64,000 bases of DNA. It comes from Flaviramulus sp. BrNp1-15. Lineage in GTDB: Bacteria > Bacteroidota > Bacteroidia > Flavobacteriales > Flavobacteriaceae. Every line of letters begins with the position of its first letter. Positions within the stretch are counted from its first letter, which is position 1. The position numbers and the translations under genes were made by a program. Below the pieces are notes generated by a model. The model was not told the origin of the DNA and ran no database searches. It saw only the letters and a list, made by a program, of their open reading frames with translations. Below, in pieces: positions 19,827-28,405 of the stretch. The stretch spans positions 1,410,471 through 1,474,470 of the forward strand of contig NZ_CP092099.1 of the NCBI RefSeq assembly GCF_022259695.1, in the 5' to 3' direction.

Positions 19827-19843
19827 CATTCTGTTTAAAATTT

Positions 19844-20686
19844 ATGAAAAAGCTTTTTTACATACTAATAGCACTCACAGTTTTAACGAGTTGTAGTGAA
19901 TATCAAAAGGCATTAAAGTCTGAAGATATTGCTACAAAATTTAAAATGGGAGAAGACCTGTATAACGAAGGTAAATTTGCTAAAGCGAATAGGCTTTTTG
20001 CTCAAATTGTACCAAACTATAGAGGTAAGCCACAAGCTGAAAAACTTATGTACTTGTATTCCAATTCATTTTATAAAATGAAAGATTACTATGTGGCAGG
20101 TTATCAGTTTGAGCGTTTTGCTTCAAGTTATCCAAGTAGTGAGAAGTTAGAGGAAGCTTCTTTTTTAAGTGCAAAAAGCTATTATATGCTTTCTCCTGTT
20201 TACACTAAAGATCAAACAGAAACTAAAGATGCTATTGAGAAGCTTCAAGAGTTTATTAACTTGTTTCCAGATTCTGAGTATGTAGCAGAAGCTAACACAT
20301 TAGTAAAAGAGTTAGATTTCAAATTAGAACAAAAGGCATACAGTATTGCAAAGCAATATGCAGATATAGCTCCAGGTTACACAAAAGATTTTAATGCGGC
20401 CATTAAATCTTTTGATAATTTTCTTTTTGAATTCCCTGGTTCTGTTTTACGTGAAGATGCACTTTATTACAGATTAGATTCTGCATATAAATTAGCAATG
20501 AATAGTATAGAATATAAAAATGGTTTAGACGGATTAATTCATTTAAGAAAAGATCGTTTAGAAACTGCAAAAGAATATTCAGAATCATTTAAAAATACAT
20601 TTGCTAATTCTAAATATTTAGAACAAGTAAATAGTATGGCCAATGCTATTGAAGAAGAGTTAAAAAATTACAGCACAAAAAGTTAA
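19844..20686 (+). CDS. bamD: Outer membrane assembly lipoprotein BamD
   Basis: The essential lipoprotein of the BAM machine that inserts beta-barrel proteins into the outer membrane. The 280-residue protein has a lipobox ending at Cys17 (LTSC), then TPR-like helical repeats: MGEDLYNEGKFAKANRLF, YYVAGYQFERFASSYP, and a third pair near residues 170-200 (FNAAIKSFDNFLFEFPGS). The pattern GYQFERFASSYPSSEKLEEA is characteristic. It heads an operon with the omega-like subunit, coaBC and DUF4835, an order from memory usual in Flavobacteriaceae. Confidence 0.93.
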   Translation: MKKLFYILIALTVLTSCSEYQKALKSEDIATKFKMGEDLYNEGKFAKANRLFAQIVPNYRGKPQAEKLMYLYSNSFYKMKDYYVAGYQFERFASSYPSSEKLEEASFLSAKSYYMLSPVYTKDQTETKDAIEKLQEFINLFPDSEYVAEANTLVKELDFKLEQKAYSIAKQYADIAPGYTKDFNAAIKSFDNFLFEFPGSVLREDALYYRLDSAYKLAMNSIEYKNGLDGLIHLRKDRLETAKEYSESFKNTFANSKYLEQVNSMANAIEEELKNYSTKS

Positions 20687-20692
20687 ATAATA

Positions 20693-21028
20693 ATGACAAT
20701 GGATTTAAAAAAAACCAATGCTCCTGTTAATTCGGTAACGTACGACAGAAACCAAATAGATGAGCCAACAGGCAATATCTACGAATCAATTTCTATCATC
20801 GCTAGACGTGCAGAACAAATTAACACAGAGATTAAAAAAGAACTTATTGATAAGTTAGAAGAATTTGCTACTTACAATGACAGTCTTGAAGAAATCTTTG
20901 AAAATAAAGAGCAAATTGAGGTATCTAAATTTTACGAAAAATTACCAAAACCTCACGCGTTAGCTGTTCAAGAATGGTTAACAGATAAAATTTATTTTAG
21001 AAATACTGAGGAAGATTCTCAGGAATAA
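20693..21028 (+). CDS. rpoZ: RNA polymerase omega-like subunit (Bacteroidota RpoZ)
   Basis: A 111-residue protein of the Bacteroidota omega-like family, thought to help assemble RNA polymerase. The central part YESISIIARRAEQINTEIKKEL resembles the conserved helix of RpoZ (A-x-x-RAxQI), while the C-terminal half (KFYEKLPKPHALAVQEWL) is specific to this phylum. Two starts are possible: ATG at 20693 or at 20699; MDLKK from the second agrees with relatives I recall. It sits 6 bases after bamD and 6 before coaBC. Confidence 0.85.
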   Translation: MTMDLKKTNAPVNSVTYDRNQIDEPTGNIYESISIIARRAEQINTEIKKELIDKLEEFATYNDSLEEIFENKEQIEVSKFYEKLPKPHALAVQEWLTDKIYFRNTEEDSQE

Positions 21029-21034
21029 TTTCTT

Positions 21035-22246
21035 ATGAGCATACTAAGCGGCAAAAACATACTATTAGGAATTAGTGGTGGTATTGCCGCTTATAAAACA
21101 GCTTCATTAGTTAGGTTATTTATAAAATCGGGCGCAAACGTAAAAGTAGTTATGACGCCAGCTTCAAAGGATTTTATTACACCTTTAACCTTATCAACAC
21201 TTTCAAAACATCCTGTACATTCATCTTTTGTAAATGAAGAAGATGATAATTCGGTTTGGAATAATCATGTAGATTTAGGTCTATGGGCAGACTTATTTGT
21301 AATAGCCCCTGCAACTGCAAATACGATGTCTAAAATGTCCAATGGTGTATGCGATAATTTGTTGTTAGCAACCTATTTATCTGCAAAATGTCCTGTATAT
21401 TTTGCGCCAGCAATGGATTTAGATATGTATAAACACCAAACAACGCTAGAGAGTTTTAAAAAGCTTAAATCTTTTGGAAATATTATGATTCCTGCAACAA
21501 GTGGCGAATTGGCAAGTGGTTTAGTAGGCGAAGGAAGAATGGCAGAACCAGAAGATATAGTCGCTTTTATTGAAAAAGATATTTTAGATAAACTTCCTTT
21601 AAAAGGAAAAAAAGTTTTAGTTACTGCGGGTCCAACATATGAAGCGATTGATCCTGTTAGATTTATAGGTAATCATTCTAGTGGTAAAATGGGATTTGAA
21701 ATTGCTAAAGCTGCTGCAAATCTTGGTGCTGAGGTTGTTTTAATTACAGGTCCAACACATCAAAAAGTATCGCATAGTTTTATAGAAGTTATTCCGGTAA
21801 CAAGTGCCCAAAATATGTATGATGCTACTCATAAGTATTATAACAATGTAGATGTAGCTATTTTGTCTGCAGCAGTTGCCGATTTCAAACCAAAAGAAAT
21901 GGCTACTCAGAAAATAAAAAAGAAGACTGATACGTTAACTTTAGAGTTAGAGAAAACAAAAGATATTTTAGCATCTTTAGGAGACATTAAAAAACAACAA
22001 TATTTGGTAGGTTTTGCTTTAGAAACTAATAATGAGCTTGAAAATGCTAAAGAAAAATTAAAAAGAAAGAATTTAAATTTAATTGTTTTAAATTCGTTAA
22101 ACGATAAAGGTGCTGGTTTTAAAACAGATACCAATAAAGTAACTTTTATTGATGATAAAGAGAATATTACTGAGTTTCAATTAAAATCTAAAGTAGAAGT
22201 AGCTTCAGATTTACTTAACAAAATCACAAAAGAAATTAATGCGTAA
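21035..22246 (+). CDS. coaBC: Bifunctional phosphopantothenoylcysteine synthetase/decarboxylase CoaBC
   Basis: Makes 4'-phosphopantetheine for coenzyme A. The N-terminal flavoprotein decarboxylase domain (residues 1-185) has GISGGIAAYK and active-site His78 in NHVDLG, with APATANTMSKMSNGVCDNLL and the PAMD motif. The C-terminal CoaB domain starts at KKVLVTAGPTYEAIDPVRFIGN (about residue 190), with SSGKMG for nucleotide binding. coaE, the last step of the pathway, is also in the window at 27.7 kb. Confidence 0.96.
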   Translation: MSILSGKNILLGISGGIAAYKTASLVRLFIKSGANVKVVMTPASKDFITPLTLSTLSKHPVHSSFVNEEDDNSVWNNHVDLGLWADLFVIAPATANTMSKMSNGVCDNLLLATYLSAKCPVYFAPAMDLDMYKHQTTLESFKKLKSFGNIMIPATSGELASGLVGEGRMAEPEDIVAFIEKDILDKLPLKGKKVLVTAGPTYEAIDPVRFIGNHSSGKMGFEIAKAAANLGAEVVLITGPTHQKVSHSFIEVIPVTSAQNMYDATHKYYNNVDVAILSAAVADFKPKEMATQKIKKKTDTLTLELEKTKDILASLGDIKKQQYLVGFALETNNELENAKEKLKRKNLNLIVLNSLNDKGAGFKTDTNKVTFIDDKENITEFQLKSKVEVASDLLNKITKEINA

Positions 22247-23126
22247 CTTACTTGTTATATTTATTTTTTGTCTTGCTTTTAAAGGTTTCTCACAAGAGCT
22301 AAACTGCAATGTAGTTGTTAATGCGCAACAAACCGGTAATGAAAACTTTCCCATTTTTAAAACCTTAGAAAAGCAACTTACAGAGTTTATAAATAATACT
22401 AAATGGACTAATAAAACTTTTAAAACTCAAGAACGTATAGATTGTAGTATGGTAATAAATGTTACCAATTATAGTGGTGAAGCATTTCAAGCTTCATTGC
22501 AAGTACAATCGTCACGTCCTGTTTATGGTTCGTCTTTTAGTACGCCTATTTACAATTTTAACGACAAAGATTTTAATTTCACCTATTTAGAATATCAAAA
22601 CTTAATCTATAACCCTACACAATTTGAATCTAATTTAGTGTCTGTTTTAGCATTTCATGTGTATATGGTTTTAGCTTTAGATGCCGATTCTTTTTCAGAA
22701 AAAGGAGGTGATGAGTATTATAAACAAGCTCAAATAATTACTAATTACTCGCAACAGGGCAATTTTAAAGGCTGGAAGCTAGAAGATGGTTTACAAAGCA
22801 GGTTCGCACTTATAGATAATGTATTGTCACCTACTTTTAAAGAATATAGAAGTGTAATGTACAACTATCATAGAAATGGTTTAGATGTTATGGCAGATAA
22901 TACTAAACAAGGTAAGGATGTAATTGCTTCATCTATAGAGCAATTTCAAGCTATGAATAGTCGCAGACCAAACTCTTTTTTACTACGAACTTTTTTTGAT
23001 GCTAAAGCAGATGAAATTGAACAAATTTTTACTGGAGGACCAAGTGTAAATATTGCAAGCGTTAAAGAAACCCTTCAAAAAGTAGCGCCAATGCACAGTA
23101 GTAAATGGCAAAATATAAAGTATTAA
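22239..23126 (+). CDS. DUF4835 family secreted protein
   Basis: A 295-residue protein with a Sec signal peptide (residues 1-19, ending GFSQ). It belongs to DUF4835, found next to coaBC in Bacteroidota. Recognisable segments are NCNVVVNAQQT near the mature N-terminus and LAFHVYMVLALDADSFSEKGG (about residue 140). Function is unknown; being in one operon with bamD suggests a periplasmic or outer-membrane role. It overlaps coaBC by 8 bases. Confidence 0.83.
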   Translation: MRNLLVIFIFCLAFKGFSQELNCNVVVNAQQTGNENFPIFKTLEKQLTEFINNTKWTNKTFKTQERIDCSMVINVTNYSGEAFQASLQVQSSRPVYGSSFSTPIYNFNDKDFNFTYLEYQNLIYNPTQFESNLVSVLAFHVYMVLALDADSFSEKGGDEYYKQAQIITNYSQQGNFKGWKLEDGLQSRFALIDNVLSPTFKEYRSVMYNYHRNGLDVMADNTKQGKDVIASSIEQFQAMNSRRPNSFLLRTFFDAKADEIEQIFTGGPSVNIASVKETLQKVAPMHSSKWQNIKY

Positions 23127-23146
23127 GTTTCTTCATTAAATTATAC

Positions 23147-23154
23147 TAAATTTG
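23147..23154 (+). promoter_or_regulatory. Putative -7 element of recN
   Basis: TAAATTTG matches TAnnTTTG in the 65-base gap before recN. No -33 TTG at standard spacing is seen. The predicted leader is about 34 bases. Confidence 0.45.
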
Positions 23155-23191
23155 TTTTACAATACTTGCTTACTGTAAACCAAGAACTGAT

Positions 23192-24844
23192 ATGCTAACA
23201 TCACTTTCAATTAAAAATTACGCTTTAATAGATAATCTTCATGTAGATTTTAATGATGGTTTTTCTATAATTACAGGAGAAACCGGTGCAGGAAAATCAA
23301 TTTTATTAGGAGGTTTATCATTAATTTTAGGAAAACGTGCCGATTTAAGTAGTTTGAAAGATGATTCGCAAAAATGTGTTATTGAAGCTGTTTTTAATGT
23401 TTCAAATTACAATTTAAAAGCCCTATTTAAAGCTGAAGATTTTGATTATGAAGCGCAAACTATTATTCGCAGAGAAATTCTACCTTCAGGTAAATCTAGA
23501 GCATTTGTAAATGATTCTCCTGTGAATTTGAATAGCTTACAACTTCTTGGAGAGCGATTAATAGATATACATTCTCAACATCAAACCTTACAACTTACAA
23601 GTAACGATTTTCAGTTTCAGGTTATAGATGCTTTGGCTAACAATGATGCTGCTTTACAAGATTATAAGTTAGAGTTAAAAGCTTATAAAACACTTCAAAA
23701 AGAACTAAAAGAACTTTTGTCTTTTCAAGCGGAAGCTATAAAAGAACATGACTATAATTCATTTTTATTAAACGAGTTGGTTGAAGCTAAACTAGTGGAA
23801 GGTGAGTTAGAAACACTTGAAGAAGAATACGAAACTTTAAATAATATTGAAGGTATTCAAGAAAAGCTTTCTGAAGCTTATCAATTACTAAGCGAAGATC
23901 AAATAGGAGTTTTATCATCGCTTACTTCATTAAAAAACGTCTTTCAAAAGTTATCTGGATTTTCATCAAAATATGAAGACTTGTATAATAGAGCCAATAG
24001 CAGCTTGATTGAAATGGATGATCTTTTCAGTGAAGTAAATGATTTACAAGATAGTTTAGATGCAGACCCCAATAGGTTAGGAGTGGTAGATTCTAAGTTG
24101 AAAATGCTCCATAATTTAATGCAGAAGCATGTGGCTAATAGTGTTTCAGAATTAATAGAAATTAAAAATCAACTAGAAGAAAAGGTTTCTATAACCGAGA
24201 ATTTAGATGATACTATTAATAAAAAGCAAGCTGAAATATCTTCTAAAGAAAAAGTATTAAATGCTGTTGCAAAAACAATTCATGATAAACGAATTAAGGT
24301 AATTCCAGAATTAAGAAATCAGTTAGAAACTATTTTAGCTAATTTAGGTATGCCAAATGCTCAATTTAAAATAGATGTTATTTTAAATGACTCGTTTTTC
24401 GTGAATGGAAAAGATGAATTGTCATTTTTGTTTTCTGCTAACAAAGGCGGCAGTTTTAATGAGCTTAAAAAGGCTGCGTCTGGTGGAGAGTTATCTAGAA
24501 TCATGCTTGCTATAAAATCGGTTTTAGCCAAGTATATTCAGTTACCCACTATTATGTTTGATGAAATTGACACTGGAGTTTCTGGTGAGATTTCAAATAA
24601 AATGGGAGACATCATGCTACAAATGAGTAAGACTATGCAAGTATTTTCTATTACACATTTACCGCAAATTGCAGCCAAAGGGCATTCGCATTTTAAAGTG
24701 TATAAAGAAGATGTTAATGAAGTTACACAAACCAACCTTGTAAAACTAAATCATGATGAGCGTATTGTAGAAATAGCTCAAATGTTAGGAGGTTCAGAAA
24801 TGTCTTCATCAGCGATTGCTCATGCTAAAGAATTGCTTAATTAA
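23192..24844 (+). CDS. recN: DNA repair ATPase RecN
   Basis: An SMC-like protein used in double-strand-break repair. The 550-residue protein has N-terminal Walker A GETGAGKS (29-36), two coiled-coil stretches in the middle (about residues 150-370), and the ABC signature AASGGELSRIMLAIK with Walker B PTIMFDEIDTGVSG in the C-terminal third. Length and order are typical. The gene is single, between DUF4835 and fabI. Confidence 0.96.
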   Translation: MLTSLSIKNYALIDNLHVDFNDGFSIITGETGAGKSILLGGLSLILGKRADLSSLKDDSQKCVIEAVFNVSNYNLKALFKAEDFDYEAQTIIRREILPSGKSRAFVNDSPVNLNSLQLLGERLIDIHSQHQTLQLTSNDFQFQVIDALANNDAALQDYKLELKAYKTLQKELKELLSFQAEAIKEHDYNSFLLNELVEAKLVEGELETLEEEYETLNNIEGIQEKLSEAYQLLSEDQIGVLSSLTSLKNVFQKLSGFSSKYEDLYNRANSSLIEMDDLFSEVNDLQDSLDADPNRLGVVDSKLKMLHNLMQKHVANSVSELIEIKNQLEEKVSITENLDDTINKKQAEISSKEKVLNAVAKTIHDKRIKVIPELRNQLETILANLGMPNAQFKIDVILNDSFFVNGKDELSFLFSANKGGSFNELKKAASGGELSRIMLAIKSVLAKYIQLPTIMFDEIDTGVSGEISNKMGDIMLQMSKTMQVFSITHLPQIAAKGHSHFKVYKEDVNEVTQTNLVKLNHDERIVEIAQMLGGSEMSSSAIAHAKELLN

Positions 24845-24848
24845 TTAC

Positions 24849-24856
24849 TATATTTG
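24849..24856 (+). promoter_or_regulatory. Putative -7 element of fabI
   Basis: TATATTTG matches TAnnTTTG and begins 4 bases after the recN stop. The predicted leader is about 42 bases. A TTG exists 13 bases upstream instead of 19, so the assignment is tentative. Confidence 0.4.
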
Positions 24857-24901
24857 AAACCAAATTAAAAACTACATAAACCAAAGTATAAACCATAAAG
24901 T

Positions 24902-25717
24902 ATGTACAATTTATTAAAAGGAAAAAAAGGAATCATTTTTGGAGCTTTAGATTCAAATTCTATTGCTTGGAAAACTGCAGAACGTGTTCATGAAGAAGGA
25001 GGTGAATTTGTTTTAACAAACGCGCCAGTTGCAATGAGAATGGGACAAATTAACGAGTTAGCAGAAAAAACAGGTTCTCAAATTATTCCTGCCGATGCTA
25101 CTTCTCTTGAAGATTTACAAAATTTAGTAGATAAATCTAAGGAGATTTTAGGAGGTAAAATAGACTTTGTTTTACACTCTATAGGCATGTCAATAAATGT
25201 TAGAAAAGGAAAACATTATACAGACCAAAATTATGATTGGACACAAAAGGGAACTGATGTTTCTGCCATGTCTTTTCACAAATTGATGCAAACACTTTAT
25301 AAAAGTGATGCCATGAATCAGTGGGGAAGTATTGTTGCATTAACCTATATGGCTGCACAACGTGTATTTCCAGATTATAATGATATGGCAGATAATAAAG
25401 CCTATTTAGAAAGTATTGCTCGTAGTTTTGGATATTTTTTTGGGCGTGATAAAAAAGTACGTGTTAATACCATTTCTCAATCTCCAACACCTACAACAGC
25501 AGGTAGCGGAGTAAAAGGGTTTGATGGCTTTTTAGCTTATGCTGATAAAATGTCGCCACTTGGTAATGCAACGGCTTTAGACTGTGCTAATTATACCGTA
25601 ACGTTGTTTAGTGATTTAACAAAACGTGTAACATTACAAAATCTTTATAACGATGGTGGTTTTAGTAATATGGGTGTTAGCGATGCAGTAATGAGTACGT
25701 TTACAGGAGAAGAATAA
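24902..25717 (+). CDS. fabI: Enoyl-[acyl-carrier-protein] reductase FabI
   Basis: Catalyses the last reduction of each fatty-acid elongation cycle with NADH. The 271-residue short-chain dehydrogenase has the FabI-type dinucleotide loop GALDSNSIAWK and the catalytic Tyr149, Tyr159 and Lys166 (Y-x6-K as in FabI, not the Y-x3-K of ordinary SDRs). It is monocistronic, closed by a strong terminator. Confidence 0.95.
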   Translation: MYNLLKGKKGIIFGALDSNSIAWKTAERVHEEGGEFVLTNAPVAMRMGQINELAEKTGSQIIPADATSLEDLQNLVDKSKEILGGKIDFVLHSIGMSINVRKGKHYTDQNYDWTQKGTDVSAMSFHKLMQTLYKSDAMNQWGSIVALTYMAAQRVFPDYNDMADNKAYLESIARSFGYFFGRDKKVRVNTISQSPTPTTAGSGVKGFDGFLAYADKMSPLGNATALDCANYTVTLFSDLTKRVTLQNLYNDGGFSNMGVSDAVMSTFTGEE

Positions 25718-25740
25718 ATTATTTTAAAATATTGAAAAAA

Positions 25741-25767
25741 AGCCATCTTTATAAAGGTGGCTTTTTT
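25741..25767 (+). terminator. Rho-independent terminator of fabI
   Basis: The hairpin AGCCATCTTTATAAAGGTGGCT (stem with one G-T pair) is at 25741-25762, followed by a T-run to 25767. The next gene's -7 element starts 3 bases later. Confidence 0.85.
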
Positions 25768-25769
25768 GT

Positions 25770-25777
25770 TACTTTTG
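25770..25777 (+). promoter_or_regulatory. Putative -7 element, leaderless spacing, of GT2-YbbR-coaE operon
   Basis: TACTTTTG matches TAnnTTTG and ends 4 bases before the ATG at 25782. A promoter squeezed between the fabI terminator and the start codon would give an mRNA that begins at the ATG. Confidence 0.5.
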
Positions 25778-25781
25778 TGTT

Positions 25782-26789
25782 ATGCAATTACAGTTTTCAT
25801 TTATAATTCCGGTTTATAATCGCCCTGACGAAATACAGGAACTTTTACAGAGTTTTGATGCGTTAGAAACCAATTTGCCTTATGAGATTGTAATTATTGA
25901 AGATGGTTCAACTAAATCGTCTAAAACTGTAGCAGATAGTTATAAAAATAAACTAAATATATCTTATTTTTTTAAAGAAAACTCAGGTCCTGGGGATTCA
26001 AGAAACTTTGGTATGCAAAAAGCAAAAGGAAACTATTTTATAATTCTGGATTCCGATTGTATTTTGCCTAAACATTATCTAAACGAAGTTGAAAAAAGCT
26101 TAAAGGCAGACTATGTAGATTGTTTTGGAGGTCCTGATGCAGCACATCAATCATTTACAAATCTTCAAAAAGCGATTAATTTTTCAATGACATCGTTTAT
26201 CACAACTGGAGGTATTAGAGGCAAGAAGAGCAGTGTTGATAAATTTCAGCCTAGAAGTTTTAATATGGGACTTTCTAAAAAAGCATTTGAAGCATCAAAA
26301 GGGTTTGGACGTATTCACCCAGGCGAAGATCCAGATTTGTCTATTAGACTTTGGAATTTAGGTTTTAAAACCAAATTAATTCCTGAAGCTTATGTGTATC
26401 ATAAGCGTCGTATTTCATGGAAAACATTTTACAAACAAGTTAATAAATTTGGTTTGGTAAGACCAATTTTAAACCAATGGCATCCACAAACTAAAAAACT
26501 CACTTATTGGTTTCCTACGGTTTTTAGTACAGGCTTATTGGTTTCAATTTTGCTATTTTTTATTGGTTTCAAATGGCTGTTCTTTACTTATATTTTGTAT
26601 TTTTTAGTAGCATTTGTAATGGCATTAATTTCAACCAAAAGCTTAGGAGTTTCTATACTTTCCTTAATGGCTATTTTAGTGCAGTTTTTGGGTTATGGGT
26701 ACGGATTTTTAAAGTCTACTTTTGCGGTTTCAGTACTTAATAAAAAACCAGAATTATATTTTCCACAGTTATTTTTTAAATCAAAATGA
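25782..26789 (+). CDS. Glycosyltransferase family 2, membrane-associated
   Basis: A 335-residue GT-A-fold transferase. The N-terminal domain begins FSFIIPVYNRPDEIQELL and has the metal-binding DSDC (in FIILDSDC, about residues 87-94) and GEDPDLSIRLW, which plays the ED-acceptor role. Two to three C-terminal membrane helices (about residues 247-310) anchor it. The sugar and acceptor are unknown; lipid-linked or cell-surface glycan synthesis is likely. It overlaps the YbbR-like gene by 4 bases. Confidence 0.9.
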   Translation: MQLQFSFIIPVYNRPDEIQELLQSFDALETNLPYEIVIIEDGSTKSSKTVADSYKNKLNISYFFKENSGPGDSRNFGMQKAKGNYFIILDSDCILPKHYLNEVEKSLKADYVDCFGGPDAAHQSFTNLQKAINFSMTSFITTGGIRGKKSSVDKFQPRSFNMGLSKKAFEASKGFGRIHPGEDPDLSIRLWNLGFKTKLIPEAYVYHKRRISWKTFYKQVNKFGLVRPILNQWHPQTKKLTYWFPTVFSTGLLVSILLFFIGFKWLFFTYILYFLVAFVMALISTKSLGVSILSLMAILVQFLGYGYGFLKSTFAVSVLNKKPELYFPQLFFKSK

Positions 26790-27745
26790 TAAAAAAGTTA
26801 AAATCTGAAATAGTAAAGTCAATTAAAAATAAAAGGATTAATGTGTTCTTTTTGTTTTTGCTATCAGCATTTATCATTTTAATATTTACTAAACTATCCA
26901 AAGAATATACTAATACTGTTGCTTTTGATGTTGAAAAGTTAAATGTGCCACAGGAAAATATTATATTAAATGATTCAATAAAAATTAATATTACTTTAAA
27001 AACACATGGTTTTAAATGGCTTAAATACTATTTATCTAAACCAAAAATTAAAATAGATTTTGCAAAAGATGTCTATAAGAAAGAAGGTGTTTTTGTTTGG
27101 AATAAATCTAAAGCATATTTAAATAACACACAGTTTGATAAAGAAGTTGAGCTGCTAAATATTTCACCAGATACGCTAACTTTTAGATATGGTATTAATT
27201 TGGTTAAAAAAGTGCCCGTAAAAGTGAATGCTAAAGTTAATTTTAATCCGGGTTATAATACAGCTGGTGAATTGGTTTCAAATCCAGATTCCATAGTAAT
27301 TGTGGGACCAAATGTAATAGTTTCAGAAATAGATTTTTTAGAAACTGAAGATGTTGTTTTTGATGATGTTAAATCAGATTTATCTGAAATCACAAAATTA
27401 AAATTACCCCAAAACACATCAGATTTAAAATTTTCAAATAACGAAGTGCTTGTAGAAGCTAAAGTAGAAAAGTTTACAGAAGGCACGCTTAAAATCCCTG
27501 TTACTATAATTAATCAACCAAAGCAAATGGAATTAAAGTATTTTCCAAAAACAGTTAATGTGTCTTATTACGTAAGCTTAAATGATTATAATTCTATTAC
27601 AAATAAAAATTTTAAAGTCATTTGTGATTATAGTAAAATAACTGAAAATCAGTCTTTTTTAATTCCTGAATTTGCTAAAGTGCCAGAGAATGTAAAAAAC
27701 CCAAAAATTAGTCAGCAACGCATAGAATTTATATTAACAAAATGA
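26786..27745 (+). CDS. YbbR-like domain protein
   Basis: A 319-residue protein with one N-terminal membrane helix (about residues 20-37) and an extracytoplasmic part built of YbbR-like repeats: beta-rich segments such as VEKLNVPQENI, VPVKVNAKVNFNPGY and TLKIPVTIINQP. In Firmicutes YbbR stimulates the diadenylate cyclase CdaA; no cyclase gene is near here. In Flavobacteriaceae a YbbR-like gene before coaE is common (from memory). It overlaps both neighbours by 4 bases. Confidence 0.78.
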   Translation: MIKKLKSEIVKSIKNKRINVFFLFLLSAFIILIFTKLSKEYTNTVAFDVEKLNVPQENIILNDSIKINITLKTHGFKWLKYYLSKPKIKIDFAKDVYKKEGVFVWNKSKAYLNNTQFDKEVELLNISPDTLTFRYGINLVKKVPVKVNAKVNFNPGYNTAGELVSNPDSIVIVGPNVIVSEIDFLETEDVVFDDVKSDLSEITKLKLPQNTSDLKFSNNEVLVEAKVEKFTEGTLKIPVTIINQPKQMELKYFPKTVNVSYYVSLNDYNSITNKNFKVICDYSKITENQSFLIPEFAKVPENVKNPKISQQRIEFILTK

Positions 27746-28326
27746 TTATTGTAGGACTCACAGGTGGTATAGGAAGTGGTAAAACAACGGTTGCAAAACA
27801 GTTTATGGAATTGGGAATACCTGTTTATATTGCAGATGAGGAAGCTAAAAATCTTATGCACAGGTCTAAAATAATTAAGCGTAAACTTAACCAGTTATTT
27901 GGAGATAAAGCATATATAGATGGTAAACTAAATAAGCCATTTATAGCAGATATAATTTTTAACGATAAGTCATTTTTGCAAAAAATGAATGCTATAGTAC
28001 ACCCAAGAGTTGCTAAGCATTTTAAAAAATGGGCACTAAAACAAGATGCACCTTACGTTATAAAGGAAGTTGCAATTTTGTTTGAAAATGGAGGCGATAA
28101 AGCATGTGATTATGTAATAACGGTAACAGCTAAAAAAGCCGTAAGAATTAAGCGGTTGTTGGAACGCGATAATACATCAAAAGAAAAGATTGAAGCTATT
28201 ATGAAAAATCAATGGTCTGATGAGGAAAAAATAAAAAAATCTGATTTTGTAATAGAGAATACTACATTAAAAAGTATTGAAAAACAAGTCCTGAAAATTC
28301 ATAATCAAATTCTTAAAAAGGTCTAG
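27742..28326 (+). CDS. coaE: Dephospho-CoA kinase
   Basis: Phosphorylates dephospho-CoA, the last step of coenzyme A synthesis. The 194-residue P-loop kinase has Walker A GGIGSGKTT (8-16), DEEAK after the lid start, and the conserved VIKEVAILFENG and RLLERD segments. Length is normal. It is the third gene of the operon with the glycosyltransferase and the YbbR-like gene. Confidence 0.95.
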   Translation: MIIVGLTGGIGSGKTTVAKQFMELGIPVYIADEEAKNLMHRSKIIKRKLNQLFGDKAYIDGKLNKPFIADIIFNDKSFLQKMNAIVHPRVAKHFKKWALKQDAPYVIKEVAILFENGGDKACDYVITVTAKKAVRIKRLLERDNTSKEKIEAIMKNQWSDEEKIKKSDFVIENTTLKSIEKQVLKIHNQILKKV

Positions 28327-28339
28327 AATCGCTCTAACT

Positions 28340-28401
28340 TTAACATTTTTGTTAATGTAAGGTTAAAAATGGGACTGCTAAATGTTAAAATGTTAATTTT
28401 G
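28340..28401 (+). promoter_or_regulatory. Promoter region of two-component operon with three octamer copies
   Basis: The octamer AATGTTAA occurs as two abutting copies (28381-28388 and 28389-28396), and once inverted (TTAACATT, 28340-28347). The second direct copy overlaps the -7 element TAATTTTG (28394-28401), which ends 4 bases before the ATG. Binding by the operon's own response regulator is a plausible inference. Confidence 0.5.
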
Positions 28402-28405
28402 AACG